A stretch of 64,000 bases of DNA from Burkholderiaceae bacterium (GTDB taxonomy: Bacteria; Pseudomonadota; Gammaproteobacteria; Burkholderiales; Burkholderiaceae_C): NCBI GenBank assembly GCA_031253795.1, contig JAIRVR010000055.1, positions 62,001 through 126,000 on the forward strand. Reading direction: 5' to 3'. The notes beneath the pieces are model-generated. The model was not told the origin of the DNA. It saw only the letters and a list, made by a program, of their open reading frames with translations, and did no database searches. Below are positions 10,692 through 19,936 of this stretch, one piece after another. Both the position numbers and the translations under genes were made by a program. Position 1 is the stretch's first letter. Every line of letters starts with the position of its first letter.

Positions 10692-11188
10692 CAGGACAGC
10701 GCCAGCAGGAAGCAGCGCTCGTAGCCCTGGGCCAGGTAGCGCTTGACACTGGTCATGGACACGCCCAGGCGCGCGGCGATGTCCGCATAGCTCAGGCCTT
10801 CGAGATGGGCCAGCAAAAAGGCTTCGCGCACCTTGGGAGCCAGGGCGTCCAGCGCCTGGTCCAGGGCCTGCAACGATTGCAGGGCCATCAGCCGCTCCTC
10901 TGGCGAGGGCGCGAGATCGGGCGGCAGCAGGGCCAGGGTATCGAGGTAGGCACGCTCCAGCAGCCGGCGCCGGTGCTGGCGGATCACCAGATGGCGGGCC
11001 ACGGTGGCCAGAAAGGGGCGCGGCTGCTCGATGCGGCCGGCCATGCCCGAGGTGATCACGTTGACGAAGGTGTCATGCGCGATGTCGGAGGCCTCGAACA
11101 CATTGCCGAGCTTGTGGCGCAGCCACGACTGCAGCCAGCCATGGTGTTCGACGTAGAGGGTGTGTACGGGATCGGCCGGTGCGGACAT
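10691..11188 (-). CDS. ECF sigma factor, FecI family
   Basis: HTLYVEHHGWLQSWLRHKLGNVFEASDIAHDTFVNVI ... VREAFLLAHLEGLSYADIAARLGVSMTSVKRYL. Confidence 0.88.
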   Translation of the reverse strand: MSAPADPVHTLYVEHHGWLQSWLRHKLGNVFEASDIAHDTFVNVITSGMAGRIEQPRPFLATVARHLVIRQHRRRLLERAYLDTLALLPPDLAPSPEERLMALQSLQALDQALDALAPKVREAFLLAHLEGLSYADIAARLGVSMTSVKRYLAQGYERCFLLALS

Positions 11189-11247
11189 GGGGGCGGTTGC
11201 CGCCCTGGCCGGCCTGTGCGGCGGGCTCCGGGCGGGCAGGCTCGGTT

Positions 11248-11266
11248 GAGAATGGTTCGCATTCTA
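11248..11266 (-). promoter_or_regulatory. Putative Fur box upstream of second FecI-type sigma factor
   Basis: Minus strand TAGAATGCGAACCATTCTC; partly palindromic AGAATG-N5-CATTCT; about 13/19 to the Fur consensus by eye. Confidence 0.45.
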
Positions 11267-11311
11267 AACAGGAGCCGCCCCGCTCAACGGAGCCGCCGAT
11301 GGAAAGCCGCT

Positions 11312-12751
11312 TCAGAAGCTTTCGTGGGCGCCCAGATAGCGCCACTGTCCCGCAGGCAGATTGCCCAGCGTCACACGGCCGATGCGGATGCGCTTGAGCC
11401 CCACGACACGCAGGCCCACCAGCTCGCACATGCGGCGGATCTGGCGCTTCTTGCCTTCCGTCAGCACGAAGCGCAGCTGCTCGGGGTTCTGCCAGTCCAC
11501 CTGGGCGGGCTTGAGCGCCTCGCCGTCCAGCGACAGGCCATGGCGCAGGCGCTCCAGCTGATCGGCCGGGAACACCGTCTGCACGTCGACATCGCGATCG
11601 CCATAGGTCACGCGCACCAGGTATTCCTTGTCCACCTCCGAGTCCTCGCCGATGATCTGGCGCGCGACACGGCCGTCCTGGGTCATGACCAGCAGGCCCA
11701 CGGAATCGATGTCCAGGCGGCCGCAGGGCGCCAGGCCCTTGAGCTGCGAGAAGTTGAAGCGCGTGCGGCTGCCGTCCTGGTTCCAGTGGTTCTGGGGCGT
11801 GATCAGGGTCACGGCCGGCTCGTGGCCATCCTCGGCCTGGCCGCTGACATAGCCCACGGGCTTGTGGATCAGGATGGTGACCTGCTGGTCCTGGCGCTCG
11901 CGCGCCTCGCGTTCGACCGTGATGCGGTCGCTGGCCACCACGTTCTGGCCCATGACGGCGACTTCGCCGTTCACGCGCACCCAGCCCTTGTCCACCCATT
12001 CGTCGGCCTCGCGGCGAGAGCACAGGCCCATGTCGGCCAGGCGCTTGTTGATGCGCACGGCACCAGGCACCTGTTCCTGGACGGGCGCAGGGGCACGCTT
12101 GACGGGAATCTCGGGGCTGGCCGTGCCAGCGCCGGGCCGGTAGGTGCGGATGCCGCTGAGCGGGCGATAGGCGGGCTCCGCCGCCGGCGCATCGCGGCGC
12201 GGACCGCGGGCGTCGTCACGGCGCGGGCCGCGCGCATCCTCGCGGGGGCGGTCACGAAAGCCGTCGCGCGGGCCGCCGCGCTGCGCGTCGCGCGGACGGT
12301 CGTCGGACCGGCCATGGCTGCGCTCGGCGCGCTCGGGACGGTCAAAGCGCTCGGAACGCTCGGGGCGGTCGCGCCGGTCGTCCTGGCGCGCGGGACGCGG
12401 CGGCCTGGCGTCGCGCTGTTCGCGGCCTTCGCCACCATCACGCTCACGCCATTCGCCACGCGGGCGCGAGCGGTCCAGGTCTTCGGCACGGCCAAAGCCG
12501 CTCGAACGCGGGCGGGCATCGCCGCCGCCACGCGGACCTGCAGGGCCGCGCGCATCGCGCCGGTCGCCGCGGTCATTGCGCTCGCCACGCGCAGGGCGTG
12601 CGCCCTGGGATTTGCCGGCGGCAGGGCGGCGGGAATCGGCCGGCGCCTCGGCGGCCGGCTTGGCGGGCCGCCGCAGCACGGGGCGCGCGGACGGAGCGTC
12701 CGCCTCATCGGCCTCGGGCCGGGACGGTGGGGGGGAAGAAGGGGATGACAT
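11312..12751 (-). CDS. Pseudouridine synthase (RsuA/RluB/RluF family) with ~230-aa Arg/Asp/Gly-rich N-terminal extension
   Basis: S4 domain (INKRLADMGLCSRREADEWVDKGWVRVNG) and synthase core (GRLDIDSVGLLVMTQDGRVARQI, LTEGKKRQIRRMCELVG). Confidence 0.88.
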   Translation of the reverse strand: MSSPSSPPPSRPEADEADAPSARPVLRRPAKPAAEAPADSRRPAAGKSQGARPARGERNDRGDRRDARGPAGPRGGGDARPRSSGFGRAEDLDRSRPRGEWRERDGGEGREQRDARPPRPARQDDRRDRPERSERFDRPERAERSHGRSDDRPRDAQRGGPRDGFRDRPREDARGPRRDDARGPRRDAPAAEPAYRPLSGIRTYRPGAGTASPEIPVKRAPAPVQEQVPGAVRINKRLADMGLCSRREADEWVDKGWVRVNGEVAVMGQNVVASDRITVEREARERQDQQVTILIHKPVGYVSGQAEDGHEPAVTLITPQNHWNQDGSRTRFNFSQLKGLAPCGRLDIDSVGLLVMTQDGRVARQIIGEDSEVDKEYLVRVTYGDRDVDVQTVFPADQLERLRHGLSLDGEALKPAQVDWQNPEQLRFVLTEGKKRQIRRMCELVGLRVVGLKRIRIGRVTLGNLPAGQWRYLGAHESF

Positions 12752-13226
12752 TTGGCCGCCATTGTCGCCCGCCACGCCGTCGCGCGGTGCCGCCCTGCCT
12801 CCAATACGGGCTTTGCGCTCGGCTATCGGGGCGGGGCGGCGGGGTCGCGGGCCCAGGTGGCGGCCGCCGCCGCCGGCACCTCGCCTGCGCTGTATTCCTT
12901 CGTATATGCATCACTTCATGGCATTTTCATGAAATCAAATCCCGTGGGATTATCAAATGGCGTCATCCATGCCATTTGCAGTTCATTGCATGGGTTTCGG
13001 CCATTTACTTTTTGAACACCATGTAAAAAACTGTTTTATTCACCTCACCACTCCATTGGGGGGCATGGCTGCAATGGCCAATGGACCGGCATTGCCTGCG
13101 CCGTCCCATCCTAGAATGGCCCGCGTCAAAGAACCAGGGGGCCAATCTGCACAATGGCCCGGGCGGCCGCCTCGCCGGCACATGGGGACGATGACACGGT
13201 CTCACTCCCATTCAACAAGGAAAATC

Positions 13227-13766
13227 ATGAGCGATACATCCAGGCTATCCGATCCCATGCCGTTGAAAGAACAATTCAAGGCCTTGTTCACCACCCGGCA
13301 GGATTTCTCGCAAATTCAATGGTCCGATATGGAAACCGCCATTGGTGCCAACGCCGACAAATACCGTCCGCTATGGGAGCGCATGGCCAGCGGCCAGAAA
13401 GGATTTTTCGCCTCTCTGAGCCCCTGCTGGACGGCCATCCCCTTCATGGGCGTATCGTGGGCCATTGCGCGCCGGATCTACGCCTATGCCGCGGTCGCCT
13501 TCTTGACCTTGATGGTCATCAACCTGCTGATGCCCGATCGCGGCGCCACGGCCCGCGTACTGGGCATCGCCCTGTTCATCTCCTTCACGGTCAAGCGCAC
13601 CTACCTGCAATGGCTGGTCACCCACATACAGCGCATCGACCAGATGGGACTGAGCGGCCCGGCCCGCGACGATGCATTGCGCCAGGTGGGTGGCCTGGAC
13701 CAGAAGAACGGCTGGATTTCCTTTGCCGTCCTGCTGGCCCTCGGTCTCGTGCTGTCGGTCTTCTGA
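13227..13766 (+). CDS. Uncharacterised membrane protein (possibly DUF2628-like)
   Basis: MSDTSRLSDPMPLKEQF...; three or more hydrophobic segments (IYAYAAVAFLTLMVINLLM, VLGIALFISFTV, WISFAVLLALGLVLSVF); family assignment weak. Confidence 0.6.
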   Translation: MSDTSRLSDPMPLKEQFKALFTTRQDFSQIQWSDMETAIGANADKYRPLWERMASGQKGFFASLSPCWTAIPFMGVSWAIARRIYAYAAVAFLTLMVINLLMPDRGATARVLGIALFISFTVKRTYLQWLVTHIQRIDQMGLSGPARDDALRQVGGLDQKNGWISFAVLLALGLVLSVF

Positions 13767-13782
13767 GGCCGGCACCCGCCGT

Positions 13783-14607
13783 TCAGCGCTCCGCAGGCAG
13801 CCGGTCGCACAGGGCCACCAGTTGCGCGAGCTGGGGCCCCACATCCCGGATCAGCGCCCGGCCCGGCATGCGCAGGCCGGGCACGGCGCAATTGAACAGC
13901 AGGCGGCGCGTGCCATAGCGGATGCGCGAGGCCGCGCCCACGGCGCAGACGCCCAGGCCGGAGTCCCCCAGATTCACCGCGAAGCCACGCGCCGCATAGT
14001 GGTCGAGGCTCTCCCTGGCGTTGTGCAGGCAGCGCGCATATTCGTCGGGCCGCTGGCTGCGCACCCGCTGCAGGAACCGTTGCTGCTCGCCGGCCCCGAG
14101 CTGGGCCAGGCCCGCCCGGCCCATGGCGGTTTCCAGCACGCCGCGCACCGCACCCACGCCCGGCCGCTTGAGCGTGCCGCCCTCCCAGGCGCAGGTTTCC
14201 AGGTAGACCACGTCCAGATCCATGGCCACGCCCACCGACACCGCCCCCTTCACACGGTCGGCCAGGGCCTGCATGGGCAGGCGCAGCTGGGCCAGTTGCG
14301 GGGTGTTGATCACATACGGATAGCCCAGGGCCACGGCGGCCGGACCGACGAAGTAGCGGTCCAGCCGCTCATCGTGGTCCAGGTAGCCCATGGTCTGCAG
14401 GCTGCGGCACAGGCGCGACACCGTGGGCCGGGGCAGGCCCAGGCGCCGGGCCAGCTCGCTGTTGGCATGTGGCCGCGGGTCGCTGACGAAGCATTGCAAA
14501 ATCATCAGCCCCTTGGCCAGCGTGCCCGCGAAATAAGGGTCCTGCTCGCGGATGCGGCAGACATCCTGCGAGTCCCTGGGCTGGTGGGCGATCGGTGCTT
14601 GGGTCAC
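13783..14607 (-). CDS. IclR-family transcriptional regulator
   Basis: GLMILQCFVSDPRPHANSELARRLGLPRPTVSRLCRSLQTMGYL HTH and IclR effector domain; GTG start at 14607 inferred. Confidence 0.85.
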   Translation of the reverse strand: MTQAPIAHQPRDSQDVCRIREQDPYFAGTLAKGLMILQCFVSDPRPHANSELARRLGLPRPTVSRLCRSLQTMGYLDHDERLDRYFVGPAAVALGYPYVINTPQLAQLRLPMQALADRVKGAVSVGVAMDLDVVYLETCAWEGGTLKRPGVGAVRGVLETAMGRAGLAQLGAGEQQRFLQRVRSQRPDEYARCLHNARESLDHYAARGFAVNLGDSGLGVCAVGAASRIRYGTRRLLFNCAVPGLRMPGRALIRDVGPQLAQLVALCDRLPAER

Positions 14608-14646
14608 GCAGCGATTGTGCGGATGCCAGGCGCCGCCGCGCAACTG

Positions 14647-14665
14647 CGTTTCAATAATTGAAACG
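14647..14665. promoter_or_regulatory. Perfect 19-bp palindrome, putative IclR-family operator
   Basis: CGTTTCAAT-A-ATTGAAACG between divergent IclR gene and acyl-CoA dehydrogenase. Confidence 0.6.
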
Positions 14666-14706
14666 GCATTGCAGCCTTCGCCGCCGCGCTTTCTACAGTG
14701 CGGCCC

Positions 14707-15858
14707 ATGATCCAAGACGACGCCCGCCTGCAGGCCCTGATTGCAGACATCCGCCATTTCGTCCGCCACCGCTGGCATCCGCTGGAAGCGCAGATCGAGC
14801 GCGATGACGAGATCCCGCTCTCCGTGGTCCAGGAACTGCGTGACAAGGGCTACTTCGGCTGGAGCATTCCCCAGGCCTACGGCGGCCTGGGCCTGAGCAC
14901 CGAAGAACTGGTGCTGTGCGCCTTCGAGCTGTCCCAGGCCTCGGTGGCGCTGCGTGCCCGCGTGGGCACCAACACGGGCATCGGCTCCGAGGCCCTGGTG
15001 GCCGATGGCACCGAGGCGCAAAAACAGCGCTGGCTGCCGCGCATGGCGCGTGGCGAACTCACGGCCTGCCTGGCGCTGACCGAGCCCGAGGCCGGATCCG
15101 AAGCCAGCAACATCCAGACCACGGCACGCCGCGAGGGCGACCACTACGTGCTCAACGGCACGAAGCGCTTCATCACCAACGCGCCGCTGGCCGATGTCTT
15201 CACCGTCATCGCCCGAACGCAGGAGGGCAGCACGGGCAGCGAGGGGCTCACGGCCTTTTTCGTGGAGCGTTCGCAGGGCCTGTCCACCGGACAGCCCTAC
15301 CGCAAGATGGGCCAGGCCGGCTCCCCCGTGTCGGATGTGCACTTCAGGGACTGCCGCGTGCCGGCCGACCAGATCATCGGCGAGCGCGAAGGCCAGGGCT
15401 TCAGGACGGTGATGAAGGTGCTCAACAAGCAGCGCCTGCACCTGGCCGCCCTGTGCACGGGCCCGGCCATGCGCATGCTCGACCTGGCCCTGGAGCATGT
15501 GGTCCGGCGCCGCCAGTTCGGCCAGCCGGTGGCGAACTTCCAGCTGGTGCAGGCCCTGCTGGCCGACAGCCGCACCGAGATCTTCGCGGCCCGCTCGATG
15601 GTCCTGGAAGCCGCCCGTGCCCGCGACCGCGGCGAGGACGTGGCCCTGACGGCCTCCATGTGCAAGTACTTCGCCTCCGAGATGTGCGGCCGCGTGGCCG
15701 ACCGCGCCGTGCAGATGTTCGGCGGTGCCGGCTACGTGGCCGACTTCAGCCCCATCGAGCGCTACTTCCGCGATGTGCGCCTGTTCCGCCTGTACGAGGG
15801 CACCAGCCAGATCCACCAGCTCAACATTGCCAAGCGCATGCTGCAGGAAGGGGCCTGA
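14707..15858 (+). CDS. Acyl-CoA dehydrogenase
   Basis: LTEPEAGSEASNIQTTA, GTKRFITNAPLADVFTV, MCKYFASEMCGRVADRAVQMFGGAGYVADFSPIERYFRDVRLFRLYEGTSQIHQLNIAKRM. Confidence 0.93.
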   Translation: MIQDDARLQALIADIRHFVRHRWHPLEAQIERDDEIPLSVVQELRDKGYFGWSIPQAYGGLGLSTEELVLCAFELSQASVALRARVGTNTGIGSEALVADGTEAQKQRWLPRMARGELTACLALTEPEAGSEASNIQTTARREGDHYVLNGTKRFITNAPLADVFTVIARTQEGSTGSEGLTAFFVERSQGLSTGQPYRKMGQAGSPVSDVHFRDCRVPADQIIGEREGQGFRTVMKVLNKQRLHLAALCTGPAMRMLDLALEHVVRRRQFGQPVANFQLVQALLADSRTEIFAARSMVLEAARARDRGEDVALTASMCKYFASEMCGRVADRAVQMFGGAGYVADFSPIERYFRDVRLFRLYEGTSQIHQLNIAKRMLQEGA

Positions 15859-15860
15859 TC

Positions 15861-17024
15861 ATGGCCGCACCGACCCGCGAGCAGGTACGCGACTTCGTCC
15901 AGGCATGCTGCCTCCCCCGCGAAAGCCGTGCGCATGTGCACGACCCGCTGGCCCTGGACGCCACGCTGGCCGAGCTGCGGCCGCTGGCGCGCGAGCGCGG
16001 CCTGTATCTGCCCACCCTGCCGCAGCGCTTCGGTGGACTGGGGCTGGGCTGGGTCGAACGCGCGCCCCTGCTGGAAGAAGCGGGCCGCAGCTACCTGGGA
16101 CCGGCCGCCATGAACTGCGCCGCGCCCGACCAGCCCAACATGATCAGCCTGCTGCAGCAAGGCCGGCCCGACCAGCACCAGCGCTACCTGCAGCCCCTGG
16201 CCGACGGCCGGTTGCGTTCCTGCTTCGCGATGACGGAGCCGGCACCCGGTGCGGGCTCCGACCCGTCCATGCTGATGACGCAGGCCCGGCGCGTGGCCAA
16301 CGGCTGGGAGCTGGAAGGGCGCAAGTGGTTCATCACGGGCGCCGTCGGAGCCGCCTTCGCCATCGTGCTCGCACAGACGGAGGAAGGCCCCACGCAGTTC
16401 ATCGTGGACATGGACACTCCGGGCATGGGGCTGGTTCGCAGCATTCGCTCCAGCGACCCCTTTGCCGTCGGCGGCCACGGCGAACTGCGCCTGCAGGCCT
16501 GCCGCGTGCCCGACGACGCCGTTCTCGGCGAGCCGGGACTGGGCCTGCAGTACGCGCAGCAGCGGCTGGAGCCGGCGCGTCTGTCCCACTGCATGCGCCT
16601 GGCGGGGCGCGCGCGCCGCGCGCTGGAACTGGCCCAGGACCATGTGCTGCGGCGGCACTCCTTCGGCAGCCCGCTGGCCGATCTGCAGCAGATCCAGGCG
16701 ATGGTGGCCGATGCACACATCGACCTCTACGCCAGCCGGTTGATGGTGGCGGACTGCGCCGCCCGCATGGATGCGGGCCAGCCTGTCAAGACCGAGTCCG
16801 CCATGGCCAAGGTTTTCGTTTCCGAGGCCCTGAACCGCGTCGCGGACCGGGCCGCGCAGATGGCCGGTGCCCACGGCATGGACGAGGAAGCCCCCATCGC
16901 CCTGATTCAGCGCGAACTGCGGCCGTTTCGCATCTACGACGGTGCCTCAGAACTGCATCGCGCAACGCTGGGGCGTCGATTTCTCAAGCGCCGCCAGGCA
17001 CCCGACCCCCGAGGAGACAGATGA
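15861..17024 (+). CDS. Acyl-CoA dehydrogenase family protein
   Basis: MTEPAPGAGSDPSMLMTQARR, GRKWFITGAVGAAFAIV, AKVFVSEALNRVADRAAQMAGAHGM; begins 2 nt after upstream stop. Confidence 0.9.
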   Translation: MAAPTREQVRDFVQACCLPRESRAHVHDPLALDATLAELRPLARERGLYLPTLPQRFGGLGLGWVERAPLLEEAGRSYLGPAAMNCAAPDQPNMISLLQQGRPDQHQRYLQPLADGRLRSCFAMTEPAPGAGSDPSMLMTQARRVANGWELEGRKWFITGAVGAAFAIVLAQTEEGPTQFIVDMDTPGMGLVRSIRSSDPFAVGGHGELRLQACRVPDDAVLGEPGLGLQYAQQRLEPARLSHCMRLAGRARRALELAQDHVLRRHSFGSPLADLQQIQAMVADAHIDLYASRLMVADCAARMDAGQPVKTESAMAKVFVSEALNRVADRAAQMAGAHGMDEEAPIALIQRELRPFRIYDGASELHRATLGRRFLKRRQAPDPRGDR

Positions 17025-17989
17025 TGACCATCCCCGCCACGCACCCCCTGGTGCTGTTGACCGCGCTGTGGGCCGCCGCCCCGGCCCATGCCGCCTTTCC
17101 GGATCGGCCCGTGCGCGTGATCGTGCCCTTCCCGGCCGGAGGCAGCACCGACCTGGTCGCCCGTGCCCTGTCCGTCGAACTGGGCCAATCCCTGGGGCAG
17201 CCCGTCGTGGTGGAAAACAGGCCCGGCGCCGGCAGCCTGGTCGGCTCCGAGTTGGTCGCACGCGCCGCGCCCGACGGCTACACCCTGCTGATGGCGGGCC
17301 TGAGCAATGTCTTCCTGCCCGACGTGCACACCAACCTCAAATGGAACCCGCTGGCCGACTACGAGTACATCGGCCTGGTGGCCGATCTGCCCAACGTCAT
17401 CGCCGTCAATGCCCAGACACCCTACAGGACGCTGGCCGACCTGGTGGCCGCCGACAGGGCCCGGCCCGGCGCCCTGTCCTTCGGCTCGGCCGGCACGGCC
17501 ACGCCCTCGCACCTGGTCTGCGAGATGGTCAACCACCGCATGGGCACGAAGATGCAGCACCTGCCCTACAAGGGCAACGCGCCAGCGGTCAACGACCTCA
17601 TGGCCGGCCACATCCCCGTGATGTGCAACAACCTGGGTGGCACCCTGCCCTACATGCAGGCAGGGCAGATCCGCATCCTGGCCCAGACCGGCAAGAGCCG
17701 TTCGGCGGCAGCCCCCGACATCCCCACCTTCGGCGAGCTGGGCATGGCCGGCCTGGAGGCCGGCCTGTGGATGGGCCTGGCCGCGCCCAAGGGCACGCCC
17801 GAGCAGGTCATCGCCCGCATCAACCAGGCGCTGGCCAGGACCATGGCCTTGCCCGGGACACGCGACAAGCTGGCGCGGCTGGGTGCAACGCCCCTGCCCA
17901 CCTCGGCCGCCGCCTTCCACCAGCGCGTGGCCGACGATCGCCGGGCCTGGGAACCCGTCCTGAAGAACCTGGACCTGAAAGGCAACTGA
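17021..17989 (+). CDS. Bug-family (TctC-like) periplasmic substrate-binding protein
   Basis: FPDRPVRVIVPFPAGGSTDLVARAL, PGAGSLVGSELVARAAPDGYTLL, FGSAGTATPSHL. Confidence 0.92.
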   Translation: MMTIPATHPLVLLTALWAAAPAHAAFPDRPVRVIVPFPAGGSTDLVARALSVELGQSLGQPVVVENRPGAGSLVGSELVARAAPDGYTLLMAGLSNVFLPDVHTNLKWNPLADYEYIGLVADLPNVIAVNAQTPYRTLADLVAADRARPGALSFGSAGTATPSHLVCEMVNHRMGTKMQHLPYKGNAPAVNDLMAGHIPVMCNNLGGTLPYMQAGQIRILAQTGKSRSAAAPDIPTFGELGMAGLEAGLWMGLAAPKGTPEQVIARINQALARTMALPGTRDKLARLGATPLPTSAAAFHQRVADDRRAWEPVLKNLDLKGN

Positions 17990-19197
17990 TGGAACGCCAT
18001 GGCTATCCCCTCGAGGGCGTGCGCATCCTGGACATGGCCACCGTGCTGGCCGCGCCGTTCTCGGCCACGCTGTGCGGCGACCTCGGCGCCGAGGTGGTCA
18101 AGCTGGAGCTGCCCGGCGGCGGTGACACCCTGCGCAGCCTGGCGCCCGTGCACCAGGGCCATGCCATCTTCTGGAAAACGGCCAACCGGGGCAAGCAGGG
18201 CATCTCGCTGGACGTGCGCAAGGCCGAAGGCCGTGCGCTGTTCCTGCGGCTGATCGCGGATTTCGACGTGCTCGTGGAGAACTTCCGCACCGGCACCCTG
18301 GACCGCTGGGGCCTGGACCTGGCCACGCTGCATGCGCACAACCCGCGCCTGATCGTGCTGCGCGTGACGGGCTTCGGCCAGACCGGCCCCTACGCCCGCC
18401 GCCCCGGCTTTGCGCGCATCTTCGAGGCCATGAGCGGCTTCGCCCATCTGACGGGAGAAGCCGATGGCCCGCCACAGCACATGAATTACCCGTTGGGCGA
18501 CGTGGTGGCAGGCCTGTTCGGCGCCTTCGCCATCGCGGCGGCCCTGGCCGAGCGCAACGCCCTGCCCGCAAGCGAACAGCGCGGCCTGGAAATCGACCTG
18601 TCCGCCTCCGAGGCCCTGCTGCGCCTGCTGGATCCGCTGGCGGCCGAATACGAACTCGGCGGCCTGGCGCGCGGGCGCATGGGCTCGCGCGCCGGCTACA
18701 CGGCGCCATCCAACGTCTACCAGACCCGTGACGGCGCCTGGCTGACCGTGGTGGCCACGGGCGACGCCATCTTCGCGCGGCTGTGCCAGGCCATGGGCCA
18801 GGCCCCGCTGGCCTCGGATCCGCGATTCGCCGACAACGCTGCGCGCATACGCCATCTGGAGGACCTCGACGCCATCGTCGCCCGCTGGTGCCGCGGAAAC
18901 GACCTGGACCAGGCCGCCCAGGCGCTGTCTGCCCAGGAGATTCCGTTCAGCAAGATCCACTCGGCCCGGGACGCGCTGGCAGACCCGCATTTCGCGGCGC
19001 GCGGCAGCTTCATCGCGCTGGCGGACCCCGATCTGGGCACGCTCACGGCACCGGCGCCCGTGCCCCGCTTCACCGGCCGCATGGCGCCCTCGCCCCGCAC
19101 GGGTCCGGCCACAGGCCAGGACAACGCGGCCATCTACACCACGCTGGGACTGGATGCGCAGCAGCAGGAGAGATTGCGTCTGGATGGCGTGATCTGA
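17989..19197 (+). CDS. CaiB/BaiF family CoA-transferase
   Basis: GVRILDMATVLAAPFSATLCGDLGAEVVKLELPGGGDTLR, NRGKQGISLDVRKAEGRALFLRLIADFDVLVENFRTGTLDRWGL. Confidence 0.93.
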   Translation: MERHGYPLEGVRILDMATVLAAPFSATLCGDLGAEVVKLELPGGGDTLRSLAPVHQGHAIFWKTANRGKQGISLDVRKAEGRALFLRLIADFDVLVENFRTGTLDRWGLDLATLHAHNPRLIVLRVTGFGQTGPYARRPGFARIFEAMSGFAHLTGEADGPPQHMNYPLGDVVAGLFGAFAIAAALAERNALPASEQRGLEIDLSASEALLRLLDPLAAEYELGGLARGRMGSRAGYTAPSNVYQTRDGAWLTVVATGDAIFARLCQAMGQAPLASDPRFADNAARIRHLEDLDAIVARWCRGNDLDQAAQALSAQEIPFSKIHSARDALADPHFAARGSFIALADPDLGTLTAPAPVPRFTGRMAPSPRTGPATGQDNAAIYTTLGLDAQQQERLRLDGVI

Positions 19198-19207
19198 GAT
19201 CCGGCCC

Positions 19208-19936
19208 TCAGGCCGCCCGGCGTGGGGCGCTGAACTGGCCGCTGCGCAGGGCCTCGAGGTCGATGACGCGCAGGCCGCCGTACTCGACCACGATGGCTTT
19301 CTCGCGCTGCAGCACGGCCAGGGCCTCGTTGACGCGCTGGCGCGACAGGCCCACGAGGTAGGCCAGCTCCTGCTGGGTGATGCGCAGCACATCGCCCACG
19401 CCCGGGTACAGCAGCGGATGGAACAGGGCCGCCAGGCTGCGCGCCACGCGCAGGTCGGGATTGGTCAGGCGGTCGATTTCACGCGCCGCGATGAACTGGC
19501 CCAGGCGCTCGTTGAGCTGGCTCATGACGAAGCGGTTGAAGCCGATGGAGTGGTCCAGCAGCCAGTGGAAGGTGTCGATGGGCAGGCCGCCCACCACGCT
19601 CTTGCGTATCGCCTGCACGTTGTAGCGATAGGGCTCGCGCTTGACGGCCGTGCCCTCGCCAAACCAGCCTCCGGGCGGCAGGCCGGCCAGGGTCATGCTG
19701 GCACCGTCCACGCCGTCCGTGTTCATCTTGAGCAGGCCTTCGACCACGCCGAACCAGTAGGTGGGAGCCCGGCCCGTGCGGCAGACATAGTCGCCAGGCT
19801 GGGCGTCACCGACGACCAGCATCTTGATGGCGCGCTCGCGCTCGGCCGGCTGCAGCACGGCGAGCCAGGGAATGCCCTGCAGTTCCTCGGGCCGGGGAAC
19901 GCGGCGGCGCTGGTGCAGCGACAGTTCCTGGCTCAT
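19208..19936 (-). CDS. Crp/Fnr-family transcriptional regulator
   Basis: cNMP-binding-like N-terminus, HTH ITQQELAYLVGLSRQRVNEALAVLQREKAIVVEYGGLRVIDLEAL. Confidence 0.87.
   Translation of the reverse strand: MSQELSLHQRRRVPRPEELQGIPWLAVLQPAERERAIKMLVVGDAQPGDYVCRTGRAPTYWFGVVEGLLKMNTDGVDGASMTLAGLPPGGWFGEGTAVKREPYRYNVQAIRKSVVGGLPIDTFHWLLDHSIGFNRFVMSQLNERLGQFIAAREIDRLTNPDLRVARSLAALFHPLLYPGVGDVLRITQQELAYLVGLSRQRVNEALAVLQREKAIVVEYGGLRVIDLEALRSGQFSAPRRAA

Noticed and set aside
10805-12748. 647-aa plus-strand ORF opposite the pseudouridine synthase
   Set aside because: Shadow ORF; translation is repetitive and domain-free.
13783-15816. 677-aa single ORF suggesting an IclR fusion protein
   Set aside because: Only the C-terminal ~275 aa is IclR-like; the N-terminal part is antisense to the acyl-CoA dehydrogenase, so this is frame read-through rather than a fusion.
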